Shown here one piece after another: positions 8,410-15,905 of a stretch of DNA of 25,097 nt. The stretch comes from Brevundimonas sp. UBA4609 (GTDB lineage: Bacteria > Pseudomonadota > Alphaproteobacteria > Caulobacterales > Caulobacteraceae), in assembly GCA_002386585.1 (NCBI GenBank), contig DGIZ01000024.1, forward strand, positions 1-25,097, in the 5' to 3' direction. The position numbers and the translations under genes are program-made. Position 1 is the first letter of the stretch. Every line of letters begins with the position of its first letter. Under the pieces are notes generated by a model that saw only the letters and a list, made by a program, of their open reading frames with translations, made no database searches and was not told the DNA's origin.

Positions 8410-9228
8410 ATGTCCGACTGCTGCCCATCCTCCGCAAAGCCCTCTTCCGATGCGCCGGAGAAGGCCGTCTGCTCGAGCCGGCCACCCTCTCCCGCCCCCA
8501 CAGACGCCCAGTACTGTTGTTCTGGACCGACCGCCTGCGGCTCGACCAACGAGACTGAACCGGCACCGACTGCCCATTTGGCGGGTGACGACTGCTGTTC
8601 GGCCAAAGGGGACGAGATCGCCGCCCTCGGCGCCCATGCCGACGTGCGTCGTGTCCTGATCCTGGTTCTGGCGATCAACGTGGTCATGTTCTTCGCCGAA
8701 TTCGGCGCCGGCCTCGTCGCGCAGTCCACCGCCCTGATGGCTGATTCGATCGACATGCTCGGCGACGCCTTGGTCTACGGCCTGAGCCTCTACGCCCTGA
8801 ACCGGAGTCTGCGGTGGCGCGCTGGCGCCGCCTTGGTCAAGGCGGGCGTCATCGCCGCCTTCGGCGTCTGGGTCTTCGTGGAGGTCGTCCGCAAGGTGGC
8901 GGGCGACGTCACTCCGACCGCTGAAACTATGGGCCTGTTCGGGGTGATCGCCCTCGTCGCCAATCTCGTCTGCCTGGCGCTGCTCTATCGCCACCGGAAC
9001 CGGGACGTGAACCTGTCCAGCACCTTCGAGTGTTCGCGCAACGACGTGATCGCCAATACCGGCGTCATCGTCGCCGCCGGAGGCGTGCATCTGTTCAGCG
9101 CCGGCTGGCCTGACATCCTGGTCGGCGGCGTGATCGCCCTCCTCTTCTTCCGGTCGGCGATCAAGGTGCTTCTGCAGGCGTGGCCCCAGTTCCGGGCCGC
9201 CCGTCCTCAAGCCATCTCCTTAGACTGA
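8410..9228 (+). CDS. CDF-like cation transporter with Cys-rich N-terminus
   Basis: A 272-residue membrane transporter of the cation diffusion facilitator type. The membrane part starts near residue 80 (VLILVLAINVVMFFAEFGAGL) and has the classic ADSIDMLGDALVYG in the second helix (Asp residues of the transport site), then four more hydrophobic segments; like the short transporter at 3127-3726 it lacks the CDF C-terminal domain. The first 70 residues are polar and carry eight cysteines (4, 5, 21, 36, 37, 43, 62, 63), four of them as two of three CC pairs plus singles, likely a metal-capturing extension. The ATG at 8410 follows the MerR-type promoter by a normal leader length; a longer reading would run through the operator. 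Expected to export the metal sensed by the adjacent regulator. Confidence 0.87.
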   Translation: MSDCCPSSAKPSSDAPEKAVCSSRPPSPAPTDAQYCCSGPTACGSTNETEPAPTAHLAGDDCCSAKGDEIAALGAHADVRRVLILVLAINVVMFFAEFGAGLVAQSTALMADSIDMLGDALVYGLSLYALNRSLRWRAGAALVKAGVIAAFGVWVFVEVVRKVAGDVTPTAETMGLFGVIALVANLVCLALLYRHRNRDVNLSSTFECSRNDVIANTGVIVAAGGVHLFSAGWPDILVGGVIALLFFRSAIKVLLQAWPQFRAARPQAISLD

Positions 9229-9415
9229 ACATATCAACGTTCGCTGCGAGCAGCCCTGAAGGGACTGGCGGCGAAGTTTGTACACTGGACCATGCGTCAG
9301 GAGAGATTTTTTGCCGGATCGTCCTGACCGGGCCTCATCGGCAGGTGCCCTGCCAGAGCTCCCAGTGTCGATGGCTGGCTGATTGATGCCGACGGTGGGC
9401 CACGGGGCGAGCCAG
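9229..9415. other. intergenic stretch after the metal region
   Basis: No convincing gene. It holds a perfect 6-base inverted repeat with a 3-base loop, GGCAGG-TGC-CCTGCC (9340-9354), without a following T-run, so only a weak terminator candidate for the CDF gene. Base composition drops from the very GC-rich metal region here. Confidence 0.4.
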
Positions 9416-9526
9416 CTAAGCGCCAGAAGCGGACATTGGCTCCGGTGCGTGAAGCAGACACCTTATTTCTTTCCTCGGTGTTTTGTCTGCTAAGAGCTGA
9501 ACGAACCGCTCAAACTCGATGATCAC
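9416..9526 (-). CDS. possible tiny ORF (36 aa)
   Basis: Minus-strand reading from a GTG whose bases overlap the TGA of the 29-residue ORF just upstream (GTGA). It begins (M)IIEFERFVQLLADKTPRKEI, which looks protein-like, and stops at 9416-9418. It could be a small coupled gene, or with the ORF upstream a frameshifted remnant of one longer protein. A hairpin lies within it. No family recognised. Confidence 0.22.
   Translation of the reverse strand: MIIEFERFVQLLADKTPRKEIRCLLHAPEPMSASGA
9454..9490. repeat. imperfect hairpin, possible operon terminator
   Basis: GCAGACACC (9454-9462) can pair with GGTG and TGTCTGC (to 9490) with a small T-rich bulge. It sits downstream of the minus-strand defence operon and may end its transcription, but also falls inside a possible tiny ORF. 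Next to it at 9422-9442 is CCAGAAGCGGACATTGGC, a sequence resembling intergenic elements at about 15.2 and 22.4 kb. Confidence 0.3.
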
Positions 9527-9612
9527 GCGCGCAGCGCCTTGAAGCCGGCCACGCCGAGATCGCCCCCGGTGGACCGCAACCCTTCGGGCAGTGGCGGCGG
9601 CGTTTCAGTCAT
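9523..9612 (-). CDS. possible tiny ORF (29 aa)
   Basis: ATG at 9612, product MTETPPPLPEGLRSTGGDLG and nine more residues, stop at 9523-9525. A clear AGGAG lies 5 bases before the ATG, better than that of many genes here, and it begins 30 bases after the GNAT-like gene's stop. It is either a real small protein ending the operon or the surviving start of a truncated gene. No family recognised. Confidence 0.35.
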   Translation of the reverse strand: MTETPPPLPEGLRSTGGDLGVAGFKALRA

Positions 9613-9642
9613 TCGATCTCCTATGAGGCGCGGGATCCGGTG

Positions 9643-10149
9643 TCAGGCCGAAATCTCGGTGCGGCCATTCCAAAAGGCAATGGCGTGGGCTGTCCGATTG
9701 TCCGACGGAATGACAGGCGCAGCGAAGGTGTCGCTCGCCAGCAGATACAGGAGAGTCGCCAGTCCCTGCTTACGGAAAGCCGGTTCAACCTCGATCGTGC
9801 AGCACTGGACCTTGCCTTGGTCGCCGCCGAAAGTGGCGTGGGCCATAACGACTTGCCTTGGGCCGATCACGGTGAACCAGATCGAACCCATGCCGTGAGG
9901 CACTGCGACCGACCTGTCGTCGTACTGATGCCTGGCCTCATGGGTGGTGGATAGTCCGTCGGGGACCTCAGCCACCAGGATCTCCACACCGGGACGATCC
10001 GGATCTTCCAACGTATAGGTTTCGTATTCAGTGATCGGTTTCGGCACGCGGACCTTCGCTCCTCTGAAATGGCGAACCAGACGATAGAGGGCGCGGACAA
10101 GCGCCGAATGGCGAAACGCGTCGATCAATCGACCCAGCCGTGATGCCAA
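9643..10149 (-). CDS. GNAT-like N-acetyltransferase
   Basis: A 168-residue protein with a C-terminal GNAT-like core. The segment CTIEVEPAFRKQGLATLLYL (residues about 117-136) matches motif A, where R/Q-x-x-G-x-A binds the pyrophosphate of acetyl-CoA. The first 35 residues are basic and helical. The TTG start at 10149 is 6 bases after the ATPase stop; GTG at 10047 with AGAGGAG upstream is a reasonable alternative that would remove the basic head. It is the fourth gene of the minus-strand operon, so cotranscription with SIR2/SMC genes is likely, but GNAT proteins are not a standard part of those systems; substrate unknown. Confidence 0.6.
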   Translation of the reverse strand: MASRLGRLIDAFRHSALVRALYRLVRHFRGAKVRVPKPITEYETYTLEDPDRPGVEILVAEVPDGLSTTHEARHQYDDRSVAVPHGMGSIWFTVIGPRQVVMAHATFGGDQGKVQCCTIEVEPAFRKQGLATLLYLLASDTFAAPVIPSDNRTAHAIAFWNGRTEISA

Positions 10150-10154
10150 CGTCC

Positions 10155-12581
10155 TCAGGCGGCGATCGCCTGATCGGTTTCAAAGCCGAAACCCTTCGGA
10201 TCGGCCGAACTCATTCCATCGGGACCGCGGGTGATCTCCACCGTGAGCAGACTATCGCCCGAAAAGGCTGGACTGAGCTCCAGAGCCAGATAGTCAAACA
10301 GGGCGCGCTCATGCACGGCGATCACGATCTGGCGGCCAAGGCGTTTGGACAGGGTCCGGAGCAAGGCGGCGAACTGAGCGATGTGGACATCGTCCATCGA
10401 CTGCACAGGATCGTCGAGAATGAGCCACGGCTGTTTGGCGGGCACGGACAAATGCAAGGCTAGGAAAAGGGTCAGGGCCGCCGTGTTCAGGTTTCCCTGG
10501 CTGAGCATTGCCCCCGGGTTACCGTAGCCGACACCAGATCGGTGGAGCGTCTTCAGATGCGCCTCGGTCTTGCCTTTGACGGTCTTCAGTTCGAAGGCGG
10601 GCACGAAGTTTTCGGTTGGGGCCAGCCGCACAAACAGGTCGCGCCATCTGTTGTTCAGAGAGGTGTTGAAGACCGTCGTCACCAGAGACGATCGGATCTT
10701 GTCCGCAGCATCGGCCACAGCTCTGCTCGTCAAGCGCCTGGCGTTGGCGGTCTGGGACGCCGCTGCGATCCGGACGGCCTTGGCTTCCTGAACCGCCAAC
10801 TCGGCGCGCAGACGCTTGAGCCTCGCGGCCGCCTCTACCTCCATGCTCAGGAGCGATCGTGCCCGGCTACGCGCGCTCAAGTCCGCCTCGGCCTGTTCGG
10901 CGCGCTGCGATAGGGTGGACGCCGCCACCTCGAACGCCTCCGCCACGGTCGGGTAGGCCGCGAGTTCAGTCGAAGTGATGTCCCGCACGATCTGATCCGC
11001 CCCGGCGACTGCGGACGCCGTGTCATCCTGAATCCGGTTCATCGCATTCAACCGGGAGCGCGCGGAGGCCAAATCATTCATGATGCTCGCCCCCACGCGA
11101 GCATTGACTGTCATGGCCGCCAGATCGACCAGGGCGCCGTTCAGTTTGGGGATCCGGCTCGCCAGGTCAGCTCGCTCCTGCTCTGGAAGCAGTTCGCGTT
11201 CGGAGCTGAGCTGCTGGCGCTGGGCCTCGGCCAGGCGCTTGGACTCCGCCGCGCGCTCAGTCGCCAGCGACTGAAGACGGCTCGCTTCGCTTGTCAGATC
11301 AGCGATCCGGCTCGCGATGAACGCTGAAAGCGAGCCCTTTTTCTCTTCCTGGAAATCGCGTGCGCAGACCGGGCATGTCTCGTCATGAACATGCGGCGCG
11401 ACGGATGCCAGCGCCTTGGCGAGAGACTGGGCGTCGGCCGCGCTCTTGGCGAGTTCAGCGTCGATTTCAGCGATCCGCACATTGGCGCGCTGAATGGTCG
11501 CCTTCACGGCAGTCAGTGTGTCCGCGGCCGTTTTCGCGAGCGTCAGCAGGGCCTGGCATCTCACTGTCTCGGCGCGCGCCCGGGTTTCCGCCTGATCGCG
11601 CGCCTTCATTGGGTCGGTGGCAAAGGGCGGCAGGTCGGGAAGGATGGGCGCGAGCAGGGTTTCGATGTCTGCGAACCGCGCGCCGTCGGTCGTCTGCCAT
11701 TCGGCCAGCCTTTTCGACGTCGCGTCCAACGTTTGTTCGAGCTCTGCGCGTCGCGCGGCGGGATCGCCCTCTCCGCGCTGGGCCCAGGCCTGTCGCACGC
11801 GGTCAAGATTGGCCTGCAGCCGCCCCACCAGACCGAGTTCGGCTTCCTCGAGTCCGGAATCCATCTCGAAACCGCGACGTTCCTCCAAGTCTTCGGGCAG
11901 CTCGAGCAGCGGATCGACCTCATTTAGAAGGTCGTCCAGCGCCGAACGGCGCTCCTTCCAGTTCGCCTCGGCGAGTTCGGCGTTCTTGCGGATCGCGTCG
12001 ATGTCTTGGTTCACACCGTTCACCAAGCCCTCGAAGCGGCGATACTCGGGCACGACGTTTCTGATACGCGTGACATTGTGAGCCGACATCAGGCCATCGA
12101 TCAGGGCGTCCAGGGGATCGAGCCCCAGCAGCTCATTCACGAACTGGGTCAGCCGGGATGACGATCCGGTCGACTGGTCATCGTAGAGCTCAAGCAGCCT
12201 GCTGAGCGCGGTCTGAGGCAGGTAGCAGCGATTGGCGAAGAACTTGGCCTGTTCGGGATCTAGGAGGGGCGCGGCGGTGAAAGTCTCACCAAACGTCACG
12301 CTTCCAGAGGTTCGCCCGCCGTCGAGCGCCGCCGTCGTCTGGAGCTCGATGGATCCATGACCAACGTCGACGTGCGCCATATGAGACTGGTAAGGCTTAC
12401 CCGCCTCGGCCAGGTGGGAAATCTGGCCGGTAAGTCCCAGTTCGATGCCGGTCAGGACACTGGTCTTGCCCATGCCGTTGGAGCCATGGACGAGCACCAC
12501 CTGGGCGTCGAGGGGAACGACAACAGGCCCTTTCAGGCTTCTGAAGTCATTGAGAACGAGATTCTTGAGACGGGGCGTCAT
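10155..12581 (-). CDS. Rad50/SMC-like ABC ATPase with zinc hook (LmuB-like)
   Basis: An 808-residue ABC-type ATPase built like Rad50/SMC. Seen: Walker A GSNGMGKT at 33-40; two long, Ala/Leu/Glu/Arg-rich coiled-coil arms (about 180-390 and 420-640); a central zinc hook CPVC at 403-406; ABC signature LSQGNLNTAAL (about 685-695); Walker B WLILDDP near 719-725 with SMDD D-loop; and a switch His in IAVHERALF. In known families such ATPases sense abnormal DNA (DNA ends, replication structures, plasmid or phage DNA) and activate a partner toxin; Lamassu LmuB and the ABC-3C ATPases have this architecture. Its start overlaps the preceding gene's stop as ATGA (12578-12581), so the stoichiometry with the middle gene and SIR2 is coupled. 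The ATPase/hook call is firm; the defence role is inferred from context. Confidence 0.88.
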   Translation of the reverse strand: MTPRLKNLVLNDFRSLKGPVVVPLDAQVVLVHGSNGMGKTSVLTGIELGLTGQISHLAEAGKPYQSHMAHVDVGHGSIELQTTAALDGGRTSGSVTFGETFTAAPLLDPEQAKFFANRCYLPQTALSRLLELYDDQSTGSSSRLTQFVNELLGLDPLDALIDGLMSAHNVTRIRNVVPEYRRFEGLVNGVNQDIDAIRKNAELAEANWKERRSALDDLLNEVDPLLELPEDLEERRGFEMDSGLEEAELGLVGRLQANLDRVRQAWAQRGEGDPAARRAELEQTLDATSKRLAEWQTTDGARFADIETLLAPILPDLPPFATDPMKARDQAETRARAETVRCQALLTLAKTAADTLTAVKATIQRANVRIAEIDAELAKSAADAQSLAKALASVAPHVHDETCPVCARDFQEEKKGSLSAFIASRIADLTSEASRLQSLATERAAESKRLAEAQRQQLSSERELLPEQERADLASRIPKLNGALVDLAAMTVNARVGASIMNDLASARSRLNAMNRIQDDTASAVAGADQIVRDITSTELAAYPTVAEAFEVAASTLSQRAEQAEADLSARSRARSLLSMEVEAAARLKRLRAELAVQEAKAVRIAAASQTANARRLTSRAVADAADKIRSSLVTTVFNTSLNNRWRDLFVRLAPTENFVPAFELKTVKGKTEAHLKTLHRSGVGYGNPGAMLSQGNLNTAALTLFLALHLSVPAKQPWLILDDPVQSMDDVHIAQFAALLRTLSKRLGRQIVIAVHERALFDYLALELSPAFSGDSLLTVEITRGPDGMSSADPKGFGFETDQAIAA

Positions 12582-13162
12582 GCGGCGCTCTCTTCGTCGA
12601 GCACGGGCAGAACAGCGGCCCTGATGCTCGCTGCAAAAGCCAGTTCGACGGCCTCGGCATTTGTGTAGCTGGCTTGGATCAACTGGGCGACCAGTTCCTG
12701 GTCCTCTTGCTCTGCAAGAGCCTTCGTCAGGTCCGCTTCCCAGACGAGAACAGCCTCCGCGCTGGAGGGGCCTTCGAGCGGCAACAGGACCGAGAGCCAG
12801 TCACGCACGGCACGATCCGCATCCTTGCCGATCTGGGATCCGATCGGGAGCACCCGACAGACTTGGCTCAACGTCCTCAAGGTCTCGGGGGTGGTCTGAC
12901 CCGAGGTCAAAACGGCGGTGACGGGGCGTTTGGACTGCAGGACATCCAGGGCACGCGTAAGGCCGAGAACACGCCGGATGAGATCTTCATCCCTCTTGTC
13001 GCTCCGCACCTCCATGACGACGACAAGGTCATTGGCGCGCTCGCCGGCGACCAAAGCATGGGTGAAATCGAAGTCTTGGGAGCCCACACGCAGAGGCTTG
13101 GGCAACTCCTTGTAGCCGCCGTCTTCCTTGAGGATGCGGACAACGTCTTCCGTCGTACTCAT
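12578..13162 (-). CDS. middle component of SIR2-ATPase system
   Basis: A 194-residue soluble protein placed between the SIR2 and ATPase genes with ATGA overlaps on both sides (13159-13162 and 12578-12581). The first half contains DFDFTHALVAG and, after a turn, DLVVVMEVRSDKR, a D...ExR layout that weakly recalls a PD-(D/E)xK-type core, followed by a strand PVTAVLTS; the second half is helical and acidic. Lamassu and ABC-3C systems encode a small middle protein at this place (LmuC/DdmB type), bridging effector and ATPase; I cannot confirm homology by eye. The ATG at 13162 is chosen over a longer reading because of the coupling overlap. Confidence 0.65.
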   Translation of the reverse strand: MSTTEDVVRILKEDGGYKELPKPLRVGSQDFDFTHALVAGERANDLVVVMEVRSDKRDEDLIRRVLGLTRALDVLQSKRPVTAVLTSGQTTPETLRTLSQVCRVLPIGSQIGKDADRAVRDWLSVLLPLEGPSSAEAVLVWEADLTKALAEQEDQELVAQLIQASYTNAEAVELAFAASIRAAVLPVLDEESAA

Positions 13163-14874
13163 AGCGCGGCCTCCCAACGGAACGAGCGCACCAGATCGTC
13201 GGTATTGGCGGCCTTGGCCAGCATCGGACCGAACTCGATGAAGCGCGCCTGCGGCTTGGCGTTGCGATAGACGCCGCTTGGCGACCGGGTCTGCCGTGTC
13301 CTCAACGGAGCCGCGCTGACGACCACCACGTCCGGATCGGACTCGTTGAACGCACCGGCCTCCAACAAGCCGTTGATGACGTGGTCGTTCGCCGCGAAGA
13401 AGACGCGAGCCGCTGCCCCGTCAGTCCCGATGCGCAGCGCACCACTCGTGGTCTTCTCCGGATTGTCTAGGTCGATCGTCCAGTCGCCGGTGCTGGCGAT
13501 GTCGCCGATGACGCCGAGCGCCGTCGCAGCCTCGCGCTGGCCGGTCGCCTTCAGCCCGATGGCGTCCTTCATCCGGGGCACCGGGTCGCTCGACATCGGG
13601 AAATATTTGAGGCGTCCGGCCGGGCTCTCGCCGATTTCAACCTGGTGCCGGACCCGGGCGACCGCGGCGGCGACATGGCGCATCAACACCAGGAGATCGG
13701 ACTGGCCAGCCTCCGCCGCCTTGTCCCGGAGGTGTACGATTCCGTTGTCCAATCTCTCACGATCGTCGGGCCCAAGATTCGGAGCGGCTGCATCGGACGC
13801 CAGCACCTGCAGTTTCTGGGTCAGGATGTGCAGAACGATCGCCGGCAACAGCGGCCGACCGTAGGATTCAATCAAGGAGGAGGTGCAGATATCAGTTCGG
13901 CTCTCCGACCACTCTTCGGTGCTATAGATCCCTTCCAGGATGTCCTTCTGATCCTGAGTCAGGGCGTCGTTCGAGAACACGACGGCGGGCGGTTCTTTCC
14001 ACGGCCAAGGCTTATCGCCGCCGACCTTCTGGAACATGTCCCGGATGTTTTCGTCCTGCCCAGACAGGCCGATCATCAGGGTTCGGGTCGTCTGGATCAG
14101 CGCGCCCAGCTGCTGCCGGACGATCGTGAAAGCGTTCTCGTATTTCCACCGCCCGATCTGACCGGAACGCGCGATCAAAAGCGGGCGGTAGATCGCCTCG
14201 CTCTCGATTGCGCGAAGAGCGCAGCCATGGAATTTGTAGAGCTTGGCTGCCGCGCCTGCGGCGTTGCGCAGATCATCGCCGGTGACGGTGATGGCGAGGT
14301 GTTCCTTGGGATAGCCAAGCTCGACGATGGCGCCCTCGATCAGGCCGTCCCAGTTGGCGGTGGCCAGTTGAGGCGCAACGCCTTCGAGAACAAGGATGGC
14401 CAGCGCCAGATGCTCCAGGTCGGGATCCTGGTCGGCGAAAGTGTTGGGGAAATCGAGACCGGTCCAGAGCAGGAAGTCCTGCTTCTCGCCCTCGATGTCG
14501 ATCGAGAGGACCTCCGAATACTTGTTCCACAGCCGCCCCACGATCGGTTTGAGCTGGTCGGCAGGCCACTCTTTCACGGGCACGGTGAGATCCAGGGCGG
14601 CCCGTTGCGCCACGTCGAGTTCAGCGAGCGTCAACAAGGTTTCCAGCGCCTGATTGAACTTGCAGTCCGCAGCCGCGGTCCGCTTCGCTCTGAGGAACTC
14701 GATGAGTTTGGCGATCACGCCGTCCGATCCGCTCAGTCCGATAACGCGGCCGCGAGAGATTCCGGACCCCAGCCAAAGAGTGTAGCCGGCCGATCCGATC
14801 TCACTGACGACGGCGGCGTGGGGCCCGTCGAGAAGGGCGAGCGCCTCGGGAAGAGTAATCGTGTTCGCGGCCAA
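13159..14874 (-). CDS. SIR2-like effector protein
   Basis: A 571-residue protein with an N-terminal SIR2-like domain. Motifs: LGSGIS at 35-40 (NAD-binding loop, usually GAGxS), TANWDGLIE at 172-180 (equivalent of T-x-N-x-D, with Asn 174) and KFHG at 214-217 (catalytic His 216). In defence SIR2 domains act as NAD hydrolases that starve the infected cell. The C-terminal 240 residues have no motif I recognise. The start is TTG: AGGGGG lies about 7 bases upstream (14882-14887) and no ATG in frame fits better. First gene of the operon with the middle protein and SMC-like ATPase, so it is the likely toxic effector of a Lamassu-SIR2/ABC-3C-like system. No SLOG domain is evident, so it is not a plain Thoeris ThsA. 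Confidence 0.8.
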   Translation of the reverse strand: MAANTITLPEALALLDGPHAAVVSEIGSAGYTLWLGSGISRGRVIGLSGSDGVIAKLIEFLRAKRTAAADCKFNQALETLLTLAELDVAQRAALDLTVPVKEWPADQLKPIVGRLWNKYSEVLSIDIEGEKQDFLLWTGLDFPNTFADQDPDLEHLALAILVLEGVAPQLATANWDGLIEGAIVELGYPKEHLAITVTGDDLRNAAGAAAKLYKFHGCALRAIESEAIYRPLLIARSGQIGRWKYENAFTIVRQQLGALIQTTRTLMIGLSGQDENIRDMFQKVGGDKPWPWKEPPAVVFSNDALTQDQKDILEGIYSTEEWSESRTDICTSSLIESYGRPLLPAIVLHILTQKLQVLASDAAAPNLGPDDRERLDNGIVHLRDKAAEAGQSDLLVLMRHVAAAVARVRHQVEIGESPAGRLKYFPMSSDPVPRMKDAIGLKATGQREAATALGVIGDIASTGDWTIDLDNPEKTTSGALRIGTDGAAARVFFAANDHVINGLLEAGAFNESDPDVVVVSAAPLRTRQTRSPSGVYRNAKPQARFIEFGPMLAKAANTDDLVRSFRWEAAL

Positions 14875-14896
14875 ACGTGTTCCCCCTGAGGTAGAA

Positions 14897-14924
14897 AGCT
14901 TATCCTAATCGGACCCTGTGTCAA
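14897..14924 (-). promoter_or_regulatory. promoter of the SIR2 operon
   Basis: A perfect TTGACA -35 box (complement of 14919-14924) is followed after 16 bases by a poor -10, TAAGCT (complement of 14897-14902). Transcription would start near 14890, giving a short leader that still contains the AGGGGG ribosome site of the TTG start. Confidence 0.35.
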
Positions 14925-15322
14925 AATCGGTCGTCCCGACCTGACGGTGACGAACAGCCTCGGGGCTCACTCACAGATGCTTGCTAGCCGCCGGCTCTGG
15001 GTTTGGACCAAGCATGAAACACACAGATAGAATTCGCCTTGTATTCCGCGACCTTGGACGACGCACAGTTGCAGAGCGGAATGTCCCAACTCCAGCGTTG
15101 AGTCAGGTCCGGACCTCCACACTTTGGTTGCCTTTAACCTGGCAGCGGACATCGCGGACTGCCGCTTTGAGTCAGGTTTTGCAGCAGCATGACGTCGCCG
15201 ATGCGCCAAAAGCGGTCATTGGTTCGACGCCGGAATGCAGCCCTTTTCTTGGGCGATGGCCATGATGTCCTTTTGCCCAAGCCGCTCCGTTCGACCCTCT
15301 CCAAGAAGAACCGCGCGCGACG
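14925..15322. repeat. intergenic stretch with degenerate repeats
   Basis: No convincing gene on either strand. The part from about 15061 to 15230 carries repeated pieces: TTGAGTCAG at 15099-15107 and again within GCCGCTTTGAGTCAG (15161-15175), the 12-base palindrome AGGTCCGGACCT (15105-15116), GCGGAC at 15145-15150, and CCAAAAGCGGTCATTGG (about 15206-15222). GCCGCTTTGAGTCAG recurs exactly at 22442-22456, and a CGGACCTCC follows TTGAGTCAG both here and there. These look like decayed copies of a dispersed intergenic element. Confidence 0.55.
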
Positions 15323-15350
15323 TTGGAAAGCCTGGCCCGTCCGCTAATTC
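15323..15350 (+). promoter_or_regulatory. candidate promoter for TIR-Nmad2 genes
   Basis: TTGGAA (15323-15328) and TAATTC (15345-15350) with a 16-base spacer, about 65 bases ahead of the TIR gene start. The region is locally AT-richer. Both boxes deviate from consensus. Confidence 0.28.
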
Positions 15351-15416
15351 ACATTCAAGAACAAATGTAGTACATGGTCGGTGTCGGTCTAAAGGCATTG
15401 AAACGGAACGAAGTCG

Positions 15417-15905
15417 ATGGCTAAGCGTCGCCATGTGTTCATCAGCCATCATCACGCGGATGATGCTCGTGTCACCAGCCTGACCAACATGCTCCGCCGG
15501 AACGCTTTGGAGATCCGCAACAGCTCCATCCGCGCCAAGCCTGCTAATGCTGAGAAGCTTCGTAAAGGTCTCATCGCCGAGAGGACGCTCAAGCGTCTCT
15601 TGCGCATGAAGATGTCGTGGGCTTCGACGGTCGTGGTCGTCATCGGCAAGAATACCCACAAGCGCCCATGGGTGAACTGGGAGATCGAGATGGCCAATCG
15701 TCTGGGCAAGCGCATCGTCGGCGTCTACGAACATGGCGGCACAGAAAATGACATCCCGCCCGCCTTGGACAAGTATGGGGATGCGGTCGTAGCGTGGAAT
15801 TCCAAGAACATCATCGGTGCCATCGAAGGGCGGTGCGACCCGCAGGAAACGCCGACAGGCGTCGAAAGGGGTACTCGTGTCGGCTCGCGGGGGTGCGCCG
15901 CCTGA
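15417..15905 (+). CDS. ThsB-like TIR domain protein
   Basis: A 162-residue protein, almost entirely one TIR-like domain of the kind found in Thoeris ThsB (PF08937-type). Seen: strand A HVFISHHHADD (6-16), SSIRAKPANAEKLRKGLI helix region, strand VVVVIGKNT (72-80), and PWVNWEIEMANRLGKRIVGV (84-103) with Glu 89 and Glu 91 in the place of the catalytic Glu helix. ThsB enzymes make cyclic ADP-ribose-type signals from NAD when phage proteins are detected. The last 25 residues are a low-complexity tail. ATG 15417 gives the family's normal N-terminus; the ribosome site is weak. The stop shares a base with the next ATG (TGATG). No ThsA gene follows; instead an Nmad2-like gene does, and a SLOG gene lies 35 bases beyond that in opposite orientation. 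Signalling activity is inferred from family. Confidence 0.82.
   Translation: MAKRRHVFISHHHADDARVTSLTNMLRRNALEIRNSSIRAKPANAEKLRKGLIAERTLKRLLRMKMSWASTVVVVIGKNTHKRPWVNWEIEMANRLGKRIVGVYEHGGTENDIPPALDKYGDAVVAWNSKNIIGAIEGRCDPQETPTGVERGTRVGSRGCAA

Noticed and set aside
9539..9954. Plus-strand open frames opposite the GNAT-like gene
   Set aside because: No ribosome site or protein-like pattern; the opposite strand has the acetyl-CoA motif and operon context.
13645..14889. Long plus-strand open frame opposite the SIR2 gene
   Set aside because: The minus strand carries the SIR2 motifs and coupled overlaps; the antisense frame shows no domain pattern.
14981..15265. Plus-strand 94-residue open frame
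   Set aside because: Runs through the repeated intergenic sequence (ALSQV occurs twice because of the repeat) and lacks a ribosome site.
13159..15905. Classical Thoeris (SIR2 = ThsA, TIR = ThsB)
   Set aside because: The SIR2 gene is coupled to the SMC-like operon, lies on the opposite strand from the TIR gene and shows no SLOG domain.
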